NCBI RefSeq assembly: GCF_003820355.1
Contig: NZ_RPOK01000003.1
Location: forward strand, 289,686-353,685
Reading direction: 5' to 3'
DNA from: Paralteromonas sediminis
GTDB lineage: Bacteria > Pseudomonadota > Gammaproteobacteria > Enterobacterales > Alteromonadaceae
DNA length: 64,000 nt
The notes under the pieces were generated by a model. That model worked only from the letters and a program-made list of their open reading frames with translations, ran no database searches and had not been told where the DNA came from. The translations under genes were made by a program, and so were the position numbers. This document shows, one piece after another, positions 1-8,623 of the stretch (positions are counted from its first letter, which is position 1; every line of letters starts with the position of its first letter).

Positions 1-751
1 GTGCCGGATGCGACATGAACGGCGCATGGGCTGCATCAGCCAAAATAACACTATCTGACTGTGGATGTAACGCATGAATTGGATCGATAGCACTGGCTGG
101 GATTAAGGTGTCACGTCGGCCATAAATACGCAATGTCGGACACAAAATTCTGCTTATTTGGCCTCTAATATCAGCACTTTGCAGCAAGCCTAGACCTTTT
201 TCCAATGCTACTGTACTTGGTTCAGGTAATTCAGCCATCGCCGTTCGCAACGCTTTTATGTCTTGTTTCGCCGTTTGGCTACCCATTGCCTGAATGGCAA
301 GAAAACGCTCAACGGTGCGGCTGTAACTCTTTGTTAATTGTGTTGTAAACAGGCTCATCACTTCAGGCTTAATGCCCGGCCATCCTGCCTTTTGCATAAA
401 ATAAGGGGTAGTGGCTATACCTATAAGGCCCAGCGTTTTATCGGGGTAATTAAGTGCAAACTGCTGTGCTATCAGGCCGCCCAGCGACCAGCCAATCATT
501 ATCCCTTTGTTTTCAATGACGCTGGCCAATTGCTCACAGATACTGTCAAGCGTGTAGTCAGCTGGCAAATTATTGTAATTTTCACCAAAACCGGGCAGGT
601 CTATAGTAGTGATGCGATAGTGCTGACGTAAGTGCGGGATAAAAGCGTCAAAAGCTTTACTATTTGTGCCCCACCCATGTAACAAAAACAGATCCAAGCC
701 CATTCCTTCAGTACGGGTTTTTAGCGGCATGGAAGTGATACTGTCTTGCAT
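1..751 (-). CDS. bioH: Pimeloyl-ACP methyl ester carboxylesterase BioH (partial, runs off left edge)
   Basis: Alpha/beta hydrolase of biotin synthesis; BioH removes the methyl ester from pimeloyl-ACP methyl ester in the cytoplasm. I translated this strand by hand: it is open from an ATG at 751 to the window edge (about 250 codons). It shows the oxyanion motif LHGWG near the N-terminus, the nucleophile elbow GWSLGG, an acid in GRRDTLIP and the catalytic histidine in AHAPFMSHP close to the edge, so only a few C-terminal residues are missing. A good ribosome site (AGGAGAAG) lies 7 bases before the ATG. It is divergent from comF with about 25 bp between starts, the arrangement known from enteric bacteria. 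Other alpha/beta hydrolases are possible, but motifs and neighbourhood favour BioH. Confidence 0.88.
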   Translation of the reverse strand, partial: MQDSITSMPLKTRTEGMGLDLFLLHGWGTNSKAFDAFIPHLRQHYRITTIDLPGFGENYNNLPADYTLDSICEQLASVIENKGIMIGWSLGGLIAQQFALNYPDKTLGLIGIATTPYFMQKAGWPGIKPEVMSLFTTQLTKSYSRTVERFLAIQAMGSQTAKQDIKALRTAMAELPEPSTVALEKGLGLLQSADIRGQISRILCPTLRIYGRRDTLIPASAIDPIHALHPQSDSVILADAAHAPFMSHPA

Positions 752-776
752 ATGCAACTTCTCCTGTGTTCTTACT

Positions 777-1451
777 ATGATGCACCGCTTTAACGTTTTT
801 CACCAGCATTGTTTATTGTGCTCTCATGTAAGCTCAGCATTGTTTTGTGATGTGTGTCACAAGGATATGCGTTCAGCAATTACACGTCAGGCACGGCCAC
901 ACAAAAACAAACATCTTGAGGTGGCTAGTTTAGTGGTGCACTCCCCCATCATAGATATTCGCTGTCTGGGCTGGTATACCTGGCCACTTGATTGCTTGAT
1001 CCACCACATGAAATTTCGGCGTCGACCTATGATCAGCCTGCTATTGTCACAGTGGTTCATGAATCGTGCATTACAGCAGCCTGAGGTGTTACCTGATGCC
1101 GTGATGGCTGTTCCTGCTACCAATTGGCGCTTATTTACCCGAGGCTATAATCAGGCTGCCCTATTGAGCAAACACATTGCCCATTCGCTTAAGATTGACG
1201 ATGTAAGTGTCCTCGCTCAACGAAAATCAATGTTAATAGCGCAACATAAACTGGCTCGAGAGGACAGGATAAGCCGTGATTTAGGATTCAAAATAAAAGC
1301 GCTCCCCAGAACGGTAAAGCGCTTGGTATTAATTGATGATGTGGTAACTACGGGCGCAACCCTAATGTCACTAGCCCGAGCCATTCATTGCCAGTACCCA
1401 CATATCCTAATAGAAGCGTGGGTCATGGCCGTTACACCATATAAACGTTAG
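777..1451 (+). CDS. comF: ComF family phosphoribosyltransferase-like protein
   Basis: ComF/GntX-like protein of 224 residues, implicated in handling of imported DNA during competence; the biochemical role is not settled. The N-terminus has two CxxC pairs (CLLC and CDVC), a probable zinc finger, and the C-terminus has a type I phosphoribosyltransferase loop, LVLIDDVVTTGAT. The frame is open upstream to an ATG at 666, but that stretch lies inside divergent bioH, so I start at the double ATG at 777/780, which puts the zinc finger at the usual distance from the start. No strong ribosome site is visible. Its TAG stop overlaps by 4 bp the TAA stop of the convergent M14 peptidase gene. Confidence 0.85.
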   Translation: MMHRFNVFHQHCLLCSHVSSALFCDVCHKDMRSAITRQARPHKNKHLEVASLVVHSPIIDIRCLGWYTWPLDCLIHHMKFRRRPMISLLLSQWFMNRALQQPEVLPDAVMAVPATNWRLFTRGYNQAALLSKHIAHSLKIDDVSVLAQRKSMLIAQHKLAREDRISRDLGFKIKALPRTVKRLVLIDDVVTTGATLMSLARAIHCQYPHILIEAWVMAVTPYKR

Positions 1452-4057
1452 TTCATTAGTGGTGAAAGATAGAGTGCATTGCCCATAAGTTTACTGGTGC
1501 CGAACCAGTACCCTCTAAAGTTCACATTGTCTACGAACCCGATAACACGGCCACGACCACTTGGCTGAACCACCACAGCAGCACTGTCTTTGACCTGCTC
1601 TACTAACTCAGACGCTGCATAGCCTCCTAGTAAAGGGCGCTTGGTATATGTTGCGAGTGTTTCAAAGGGGTCGAACGTATCTTCTACCATCATGCTTGTG
1701 GTTTTAAAAAAAGGCAGTGTGTCTGTCGTAATACCAAAGAACAAAGGGTGGGTGTTATCAATGCTGGCTTCAAACGCTGTACCGGCAATACGCTTTTTCG
1801 CACGCAGCGCGTCGCGATCAGCAAAACTTAGTCCTTCGGTAGCGAACAGTGCATCCACCTCAGCACTCTCCATGATATTGATGTCAAGCCATTCTTGCTT
1901 CTTAAACCAGCGAAGGGCGCTCTTTTGACCAATTAGCGTGCCGCCCTGCTTCACCCAACGTGTCAATGCAGCTGCTGTATCTTTGCCTATCGCTGAATAA
2001 TTGCCAGACGCGGCAATAACATGGGTAAACTGCGACAGATCGACTCTGCTCAGTTTATTCAGGTCAACCATGGCAATCTGCGCGCCTACACGTGTGTCAA
2101 TGTAGTGCCAAATTTCGCCTACCTCGTATTGAGAAGTGCCTTGCCCACCTAGGATCAAAATAGAAGGCATAGTCACTACTGCCATGTTACGGCTACCTAG
2201 GTCGATCCCCTGTGGTGTTAAGCCCGAGGTAATCGGATAAAGCGGTATACTCAAGGTTTCAGCTAGGGCCTGTGCACCTGCAAAGGCTCTTTCCTGTTGA
2301 TTAAGTGCTTTGGTGATCAACATTGTGCCTGGCTCGAAGCGGCGTGTGGTATCACCTATTTTTGCCGTAAAGGCTTTGTTTGCTGCACGCAACGTAAACC
2401 CGTTTTGCAGTAACTTTTGAGTGAGAGCAGGCGCAAAATAGTGGTGCCAGTCAAATGCATAAGCCACCGCGTTTTCAATGCCCGCCACTTGTTCAGCTTG
2501 CATCAGAGAGGCTCTGCCTTCACTGGTGTCGAGCCCTCTCGCTTGTCGGCTGCTCAGCTTACTGTAGGTGAGGCCAAACGCATAGCCAAAGTTCCAGTTT
2601 GACACGTCATAAAAGGTGTTGTCCGGAAAGTCTGTACGCTCTGAAAACAGTGATTTAATCAGTCGATACTGGGGTTGGTCATAAGCGATCAATACCGCGT
2701 TGTTTGCCACGTAGTTCTTCCCATCAACAGACAGATCTTCAGTGACTGTACGGTAGCGAATCTGGTGCATATCAAGACGATCTAAGAATTCAGCAAAACG
2801 TGCCGGGTCCTTACCTTGGTCAATGATCACTCCGGCAGTCTCGTCTTCTTTAATCAAGGATTGCGTTTGTCTGGCAAAGCTTGCCTGATAATCGATAAGC
2901 GCCGCTTTATTTGCCAACGCACCATCAAACGTACTCAGCGACGTGGTGATTTGATTTTGAATGGTTTGATGAAACGCCACATCGCCATTAATAGAGGCCT
3001 GTAGGTGTCCGCGGCTACTGGCCTGCTCAAACAAAATACCAATACTGCCGTGCGCATCCGGATAGGTAGAGCCTTTGCCAAAATAAAAGTCATCAAAACT
3101 TTCTTCGGTAAAATAAAGCTGGTCTGTGGCATCGAGCGCTTTCGCGTGATAAGCCGCTATCGCCTCGGTCAGGGTAACATTAGCATCGGGTGTAAGCGGG
3201 TTCTTGCGTGAGCGAATGCCTGGTTGGAAGAAATACGTGCTATTAGTACCCATTTCATGGAAATCGGTGAGGACATGAGGACGCCATTTCTGATATTGAG
3301 TTACTCTTGCACGTGATTCTGGGTGAGTCAGTAACAACCAGTCCCGGTTCAAATCAAACCAATAGTGATTAGTTCTGCCAGAGGGCCAGTTTTCGCTGTG
3401 CTCACGGTGGAAAGGCGATTTACTCAGTTGCTTACTTTTATGCTGGTTTGCCCACTGGGCAAAACGAGACAGACCATCAGGGTTCATCGACGGATCAAAC
3501 AACACAATTGCCTGATTGAGTAATGCATCGATTCTACTGTCCTGCCCAGCCGCTAGGTAATAAGCCACGACTAAAGCGGCATTGCTGCCTGATGGCTCGT
3601 TACCGTGAATACTGTAGCCCATATAAAACACCAAAGGATCGGTGCTTTTGCCTGCTTTCCCTGACTGGATAGTCGTAAGATGCTGCTGCCTAATCTGTTC
3701 CAGTTGTGCCTGTTTCTCTGGCGCTGAAAAAGTCATCAATACCAGCTGGCGGTCTTCGTGTGTCTTGCCGGTGTTTTGAAGCGATACGCGGTCAGAAGCA
3801 TCAGACAAATATTGCATATAGGCAAGAAGTTGGTCATGACGAACATGCCATTTACCAACGTTATACCCAAAGAAAGCTTCGGGTGTTTTTATCGCAGGGT
3901 TAAAGGTGGTATCAGCGGGCAGATAGTCACTGGCGGGCTTGCCAGTTTCAAAATAGGGTTCCACTGCAAATTGGGCATGCAGACTTGGTGCGAACAGTAA
4001 TGCCGACGCAAACGTCAGCATTGCAGCACGAAAAGACAACTTCAGGGATTTAAGCAC
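1448..4057 (-). CDS. Secreted M14-family zinc carboxypeptidase
   Basis: Large (869 aa) exported metallo-carboxypeptidase. A signal peptide covers about residues 1-28 (hydrophobic core then LHAQ). The M14 fold follows: zinc ligands H151 and E154 in the HGNEPSG motif, an NPDG motif at about 192-195, the substrate-binding Asn-Arg in FDLNRDW (about 234-240), and a third zinc histidine, H267, in DFHEMG. The long C-terminal half (about 400-869) resembles the accessory region of large bacterial M14 proteins of unknown specificity and may hold a glutamine-amidotransferase-like fold. The start is GTG at 4057, with AGGAAA about 11 bases upstream. It sits in reverse orientation between comF and nfuA, genes that are adjacent in E. 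coli. Likely cleaves peptides in the periplasm or outside the cell; substrate unknown. Confidence 0.85.
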   Translation of the reverse strand: MLKSLKLSFRAAMLTFASALLFAPSLHAQFAVEPYFETGKPASDYLPADTTFNPAIKTPEAFFGYNVGKWHVRHDQLLAYMQYLSDASDRVSLQNTGKTHEDRQLVLMTFSAPEKQAQLEQIRQQHLTTIQSGKAGKSTDPLVFYMGYSIHGNEPSGSNAALVVAYYLAAGQDSRIDALLNQAIVLFDPSMNPDGLSRFAQWANQHKSKQLSKSPFHREHSENWPSGRTNHYWFDLNRDWLLLTHPESRARVTQYQKWRPHVLTDFHEMGTNSTYFFQPGIRSRKNPLTPDANVTLTEAIAAYHAKALDATDQLYFTEESFDDFYFGKGSTYPDAHGSIGILFEQASSRGHLQASINGDVAFHQTIQNQITTSLSTFDGALANKAALIDYQASFARQTQSLIKEDETAGVIIDQGKDPARFAEFLDRLDMHQIRYRTVTEDLSVDGKNYVANNAVLIAYDQPQYRLIKSLFSERTDFPDNTFYDVSNWNFGYAFGLTYSKLSSRQARGLDTSEGRASLMQAEQVAGIENAVAYAFDWHHYFAPALTQKLLQNGFTLRAANKAFTAKIGDTTRRFEPGTMLITKALNQQERAFAGAQALAETLSIPLYPITSGLTPQGIDLGSRNMAVVTMPSILILGGQGTSQYEVGEIWHYIDTRVGAQIAMVDLNKLSRVDLSQFTHVIAASGNYSAIGKDTAAALTRWVKQGGTLIGQKSALRWFKKQEWLDINIMESAEVDALFATEGLSFADRDALRAKKRIAGTAFEASIDNTHPLFFGITTDTLPFFKTTSMMVEDTFDPFETLATYTKRPLLGGYAASELVEQVKDSAAVVVQPSGRGRVIGFVDNVNFRGYWFGTSKLMGNALYLSPLMN

Positions 4058-4117
4058 AACGTAGTTTCCTTTCTTATAAATTATTTTTAATACTTGAGTG
4101 TTTTAGTCAAGTAAATT

Positions 4118-4126
4118 TGGTACACT
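4118..4126 (+). promoter_or_regulatory. Possible extended -10 promoter element for nfuA
   Basis: TG at 4118-4119, one base, then TACACT at 4121-4126 fits an extended -10 element about 98 bp before the nfuA start. No good -35 at 17 bp is visible, only TTGAGT at 21 bp. Position fits nfuA; unproven. Confidence 0.35.
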
Positions 4127-4223
4127 TGGCATCTTACACGATGAATGAACATATGTTTAATAGTATGCATCGCATGGATTACGCCAATGGTCGATGCGTT
4201 CTATTAGTGCTATAGGTTGAAAA

Positions 4224-4802
4224 ATGATAGCAATCTCTGAACAAGCTCAAGCACATTTTGCAAAATTACTGGCTAATCAAGAGCCTAATACGAATATTAG
4301 GGTGTTTGTGGTCAATCCTGGTACGTCTTCTGCTGAATGCGGTGTTTCATATTGCCCGCCAGATGCGGTAGAAAGCACGGACACACGACTGCCATTTGAT
4401 GGTTTTGAGGCCATTGTTGATCAGGAAAGTGCACCTTTTCTGGAAGAAGCCGAAATTGACTTTGTAACAGACCAAATGGGGTCGCAACTGACCTTGAAAG
4501 CCCCCAATGCTAAAGCCCGCAAAGTGGCAGATGATGCGCCTTTAATAGAGCGTATCAACTATATGATCGAATCAGAGATAAACCCTCAGCTTGCCAGCCA
4601 TGGTGGTAAAGTGATGCTGGTTGAAGTTACCGAAGACAAACATGCCGTTTTGCAGTTTGGTGGTGGTTGCAATGGTTGCTCTATGGTGGATGTTACGCTG
4701 AAAGAAGGCATTGAAAAACAAATGCTTGCTGAGTTTGATGGCGAAATCGTCGGGGTCAGAGATGCCACTGAACACGAAGCAGGTGAGCACTCCTACTACT
4801 GA
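4224..4802 (+). CDS. nfuA: Fe/S biogenesis protein NfuA
   Basis: NfuA carries 4Fe-4S clusters to apo-proteins, especially under oxidative stress or iron limitation. The 192-residue protein has an N-terminal degenerate A-type scaffold domain (about 1-95) and a C-terminal Nfu domain (about 108-175) with the CxxC cluster ligands at C149 and C152 (GGCNGCS), the same numbers as in E. coli NfuA. A short purine-rich site (AGGTTGAAAA) precedes the ATG. In E. coli it follows bioH-gntX; here the M14 gene lies between. A small membrane gene starts inside its 3' end. Confidence 0.96.
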   Translation: MIAISEQAQAHFAKLLANQEPNTNIRVFVVNPGTSSAECGVSYCPPDAVESTDTRLPFDGFEAIVDQESAPFLEEAEIDFVTDQMGSQLTLKAPNAKARKVADDAPLIERINYMIESEINPQLASHGGKVMLVEVTEDKHAVLQFGGGCNGCSMVDVTLKEGIEKQMLAEFDGEIVGVRDATEHEAGEHSYY

Positions 4803-5019
4803 TCAACACAAAGGCTGGCGACGCTTCGTTGCTGGCTTTGTTGTATTTTTAATTGGCCTAGCACTCACCTTGTCCGATGCGTCTGACATCACCCTCATGC
4901 GCTATCTAGGATTAGGTTTGCTCATTGGTGGCTTCATCGTAGCGATGACCGGCTATTTGCCCATGATATGGTTTCGTCTTACGGCAGCGAAACGCTTCAA
5001 TAAAAAGCATTCAAAGTAA
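4783..5019 (+). CDS. Small two-helix membrane protein overlapping nfuA
   Basis: Unrecognised 78-residue protein with two predicted membrane helices (from about [15 protein letters not shown] and [17 protein letters not shown]) and a basic C-terminal tail. I choose the GTG at 4783, which follows GAAGCAG and gives a short hydrophilic N-terminus; the upstream ATG at 4711 would lie deep inside nfuA in another frame. The GTG overlaps the nfuA 3' end by 20 bp, so the two are probably translationally coupled. The stop overlaps by 9 bp the 3' end of the convergent MATE gene. Function unknown. Confidence 0.65.
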   Translation: MSTPTTDQHKGWRRFVAGFVVFLIGLALTLSDASDITLMRYLGLGLLIGGFIVAMTGYLPMIWFRLTAAKRFNKKHSK

Positions 5020-6336
5020 ATATCGACGCACTATCGATACACCTAACGTCAGCCCCCTTAGTGCCAAAAAACTCAACATCGCATACCACAACGCAATGTT
5101 CCCGCTGTCTTTAAAAAACCACCACACGGGGAAAAAACCCGCTACGGCACTTACAAACATAGTATTGCGCATTGCACTGGCTTGGGTTAATCCAATCGCG
5201 ACACCGTCAAATAAAAAGCACCAGTGCCCGATTAAAGGCAAAAGAATAATAACCAGGGAATAAGCGGATAAGGCGTTTAAGACATTGTGGTGCTCAGTAA
5301 GTAATGCAGCAATCGAGTCACCCGCTATGGCGAACACAAACGCATAGATGCATGCAATAAGGCCCGACCAAAACACGCCTACAAGAATATCTGTTCTTAA
5401 CATTGCAGATGCCTTTCTGCCTGCTGCTTTTCCTACCATGGCTTCAACACCAAAGGCGATACCATCTAACCCTAGTGCGATAAGTGCGAAAAATTGCAAG
5501 ACAATTGCATTGACTGCAGCAGCGGTAACCCCATAACGCGCACCTTGTAAGGTAAGAAATGCCAGACAAATTTGCAGTACCAGGTTTCGTAAAAACATGC
5601 TCGTATTTAAAGACAATACATTCTTTAATGCCTTCATGCTAAACCACGTTCGTTCAACACCTGCGCCCTGAATGTGCCTTCGACATACTAGAATGGATAG
5701 CAACATCAGGGTGTACTCTGCCAATACAGTCGCGAATGCCACACCTTCTACCTGCCAGCCTAGTCCATATACAAACGCAATATTCAGTCCGGCATTCAAA
5801 AGATTACCTGTAATTTGGATATACAAAACTTGGCGCGTTAAATGCCGTCCGATCATCCACCCCACTAACGCGAGGTTTGTCATAGCGGCTGGTAGGCCCC
5901 AAATTCGAGTTGTAAAGTAGGCCTCAGCTGCGAGTTTTGCCTCGCCCGACAGTTCAGAGAGGTGCAAGCCAGCGTTAAAAATATATCTGTGCAAAAGCAA
6001 TAAAACGGCCGCCAGCAATAGCCCAATAAATACCCCTTGATACAGTACTTTCGCCTGCTCTTGCTTGCTTTGCGCACCATAAGCCTGTGCTGATAAACCG
6101 GTTGTCGACATTCTTAAAAAGCCACATATCCAAACGATCTGCGTTATGATAAGCGCACCGATGCTCGCGCCCGCCAACGCACTAGGCGCGTCCATTCGCC
6201 CTAATACAGCAGTGTCAACAAGCCCAACAAGCGGTGTGGTAATATTGGCCAGCACCATAGGGGCAGACAATGCCAATAGCTTTTTATGGGTTGGCCAGTG
6301 TGTTAAGTGAGTCGTTAAAAGGGACAATGAATACAA
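5011..6336 (-). CDS. MATE family efflux transporter (DinF-like)
   Basis: Inner-membrane drug/cation antiporter of about 441 residues with around 12 hydrophobic helices. The N-terminal region (LLALSAPMVLANITTPLVG, then VDTAVLGRM) and the inner repeat are typical of the DinF branch of MATE exporters. The substrate cannot be read from sequence. Its gene start overlaps the divergent deacetylase region, so the two share a very short control region; an in-frame later start near the HKKLLALSAP segment is possible. In E. coli dinF follows lexA in an SOS operon; here lexA is 20 kb away and I see no SOS box before this gene. Confidence 0.88.
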   Translation of the reverse strand: MYSLSLLTTHLTHWPTHKKLLALSAPMVLANITTPLVGLVDTAVLGRMDAPSALAGASIGALIITQIVWICGFLRMSTTGLSAQAYGAQSKQEQAKVLYQGVFIGLLLAAVLLLLHRYIFNAGLHLSELSGEAKLAAEAYFTTRIWGLPAAMTNLALVGWMIGRHLTRQVLYIQITGNLLNAGLNIAFVYGLGWQVEGVAFATVLAEYTLMLLSILVCRRHIQGAGVERTWFSMKALKNVLSLNTSMFLRNLVLQICLAFLTLQGARYGVTAAAVNAIVLQFFALIALGLDGIAFGVEAMVGKAAGRKASAMLRTDILVGVFWSGLIACIYAFVFAIAGDSIAALLTEHHNVLNALSAYSLVIILLPLIGHWCFLFDGVAIGLTQASAMRNTMFVSAVAGFFPVWWFFKDSGNIALWYAMLSFLALRGLTLGVSIVRRYLL

Positions 6337-6365
6337 TGAATTATCTGTGGTGTAGCAAGCCTATC

Positions 6366-7421
6366 ATGAAATCTTTTCTGTGTTTTATTGGTGTTGTGTT
6401 TTGTTTCAATCAGGCGTTAGCAAACAGCACACCTGACCAGTCTAGTACAGTAGGGCTGATCTACCACCACGTTGCCACAGATACGCCGCCCAGTACCTCG
6501 GTGAGCCCCGAAACCTTTCGTGAGCATATGGCTTATATCAAAAAACATTTCACTGTTTTGCCACTACAGGAAGCCATTAACAAAATAAAAAAAGGCATTG
6601 CTTTGCCTCCTCAATCTTTAGTGATTACATTTGATGATGGTTATCGCAACATTCTTGAAAATGCCCATCCTATACTTAAAGAATATGGATTCTCGTATAC
6701 CATTTTTATTAACCCCGATCGCATTGGTGTAGAGCCGGCTCAACTGACATGGGAGGAAGTTAGGCAAATGGAGCGCGAGGGCGTACTGTTTGCAAACCAC
6801 ACTATCGGCCATTTGCATTTACTCGACAAACAGCCCAAGGAAACTGACAGTGCTTGGCTTGACCGGGTATGGCGACATGTAGAGCAGGCGCAAGAAACGT
6901 TAGAACAACAAGTCTCTTACGCACCCAAATACCTTGCCTACCCCTTCGGGGAATACAATGCACTATTAGCAGAAAAAGTGCTCAACGAGGGTTATGTTGG
7001 CTTTGCTCAGCATTCAGGAGGCATTTCTGCCCTTAGCGATTTTGCTGCTTTACCACGGTTCCCATCAGCGGGCATTTACGCGAACATGCGTTCTTTAGAA
7101 ACGAAAATGAAGAGTCTTGCAATGCCGGTTGTCGCCTCAACACCCATAGATCCTGAATTATCTGAGCGCCATAATGTGACGCTTTCTTTTACCATTAATA
7201 GTCAGGATGTACGGCTCTCCCAGGTTCAGTGCTTTTATCGTGGGAAACCGATTGATAGCCGTATAGACGCGTTAACCGTTAGTGCTCGGGTGCCTGACAC
7301 GTTACCTGAGGGGCGTTCAAGAGTGAATTGTACCGCTCCCAGCAATCTACACAAAGGCCGTTTTTACTGGTACTCTCAGCCCTTTTTCGTGGCTCGTGAA
7401 GACGGCACATATCCTGATTAA
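6366..7421 (+). CDS. Secreted polysaccharide deacetylase (NodB domain)
   Basis: Carbohydrate esterase family 4-like enzyme of 351 residues that removes N- or O-acetyl groups from a polysaccharide. From the ATG at 6366 there is a signal peptide of about 19 residues ending FNQALA. The NodB domain shows the metal/base motif TFDDG (D90, D91), the two metal histidines in HTIGH (H145, H149) and the motif YPFGEYN at about 192-198. Residues about 240-351 form an extra C-terminal domain I do not recognise. The frame continues upstream; an ATG at 6327 with a closer GGGA site is a real alternative, but it would push the signal peptide inward. The 3' end overlaps the stop of the convergent esterase by 4 bp. 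Could act on chitin-like or exopolysaccharide material. Confidence 0.87.
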   Translation: MKSFLCFIGVVFCFNQALANSTPDQSSTVGLIYHHVATDTPPSTSVSPETFREHMAYIKKHFTVLPLQEAINKIKKGIALPPQSLVITFDDGYRNILENAHPILKEYGFSYTIFINPDRIGVEPAQLTWEEVRQMEREGVLFANHTIGHLHLLDKQPKETDSAWLDRVWRHVEQAQETLEQQVSYAPKYLAYPFGEYNALLAEKVLNEGYVGFAQHSGGISALSDFAALPRFPSAGIYANMRSLETKMKSLAMPVVASTPIDPELSERHNVTLSFTINSQDVRLSQVQCFYRGKPIDSRIDALTVSARVPDTLPEGRSRVNCTAPSNLHKGRFYWYSQPFFVAREDGTYPD

Positions 7422-8332
7422 AGGTCGTTACCAAACAGGAACAACAAAGGTTGATGTAGACGGGCTCGCCAGGCTTTCTCTGTATGGGCAGCACCTTTGT
7501 CAAACACCGTTAGCCAATTCGACTGATCGTACCCTTTGTCTTGCATAATACGATCAGCATATTGCTGCATGGGCGGATATACGGCATCGAGTGTTTGATC
7601 ACCATAGTCGAAATACAACTTATGATTTCCCGGCGCGGGCACTGTATTTTTCAGATAACGCATAAACTCGTCTGTGATGACCGTCCATTCCGGTCTGCTT
7701 GAACCTGGCCAGTGGGTCGACATACAAGCAGCACCACCAAACACGTCAGGATATTCACCTAAAGCATAAAGCGAAATAAGGCCGCCCATACTTGAGCCCG
7801 CCACAAACGTATTGTCTCTATCAGCCAATACGGAATATTTATTGTCGATATAGGGCTTCAGTTCTTTTACTAAAAACTTGAGGTATTTGTCAGACCGAAT
7901 AGACTTTTCACTGACGATAGATTGGCGTCCACCGGTGTTTAACGCCGTTTGTTGATTTGCAGACAATGCCTCCCAAGGTTTTTGTGGCAGATATTCCGGA
8001 TAACGTAGCTCACCGCCATTGAATACACTCACCACAATAAACGGCCTAACTCTGCCCTCAGCCTGCAGCCTTCCAGCGATTTCATCAACACCCCATTCCT
8101 GGCCATTCCAGGTAGTGCTTGCATCATAGAGCATCTGGCCATCGTGCATGTATAACACACTGTACTTCACTGCATTGGAATAGCCAGCAGGAAGCCATAC
8201 TTGTACCGTACGCTGACCGATGAACGCTGATTCGAATGCGTCAATAGTATGTAAGGTTCCCGTTGCAACCTGGGCCGCATTACTCATAAAAGAAAGAGAC
8301 ACCAGAAGCAATAAAAGTCGTAAATAAGCCAC
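7418..8332 (-). CDS. Secreted esterase, alpha/beta hydrolase (esterase D / Fes-like)
   Basis: 304-residue exported hydrolase of the esterase-D/enterochelin-esterase-like superfamily. An N-terminal signal peptide (about 1-20, ending MSNAA) is followed by a beta-sandwich-like start, YMHDGQ at 61-66 and the nucleophile elbow GSSMGG with S181. A candidate catalytic histidine is in the C-terminal GAAHTEKAW. The start is GTG at 8332, supported by GAGGAAAC 7 bases upstream. It is divergent from the TonB receptor gene with about 290 bp between, so it may release or trim the ligand that the receptor takes up; that link is inference from context only. Substrate unknown. Confidence 0.82.
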   Translation of the reverse strand: MAYLRLLLLLVSLSFMSNAAQVATGTLHTIDAFESAFIGQRTVQVWLPAGYSNAVKYSVLYMHDGQMLYDASTTWNGQEWGVDEIAGRLQAEGRVRPFIVVSVFNGGELRYPEYLPQKPWEALSANQQTALNTGGRQSIVSEKSIRSDKYLKFLVKELKPYIDNKYSVLADRDNTFVAGSSMGGLISLYALGEYPDVFGGAACMSTHWPGSSRPEWTVITDEFMRYLKNTVPAPGNHKLYFDYGDQTLDAVYPPMQQYADRIMQDKGYDQSNWLTVFDKGAAHTEKAWRARLHQPLLFLFGNDL

Positions 8333-8623
8333 GTAAGTTTCCTCGCCAGTAATCTTGATCCTTTATAGGGCCTTTGCTACATGATTACTACAAGCATACG
8401 TATTCAATTGCTTTCATAAGGCTAGATACCATGCAGGTTTTATATGATGGCGCATTAGTACTTTAAACGTTACAAATGCATTTACATATTAATAACATTT
8501 GTTGTCTCCACGCTTGAATTCAATGTGCCTAAGGTGTAGAAAGAACAATAATGACAACGCTGTCCGAAAAGTTGTGCATCGCGAGCAGCTACAATAAATA
8601 ACCGCTAATTCTGAGGAAAAAGA

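Noticed and set aside
338-631. Plus-strand frame opposite bioH
   Set aside because: The minus strand encodes clear BioH motifs throughout.
666-776. Upstream extension of the comF frame
   Set aside because: It lies within the divergent bioH gene and adds residues before the usual zinc-finger N-terminus; the double ATG at 777 fits better.
6200-6366. Possible SOS control of the DinF-like exporter
   Set aside because: No CTGT-N8-ACAG match seen near its start.
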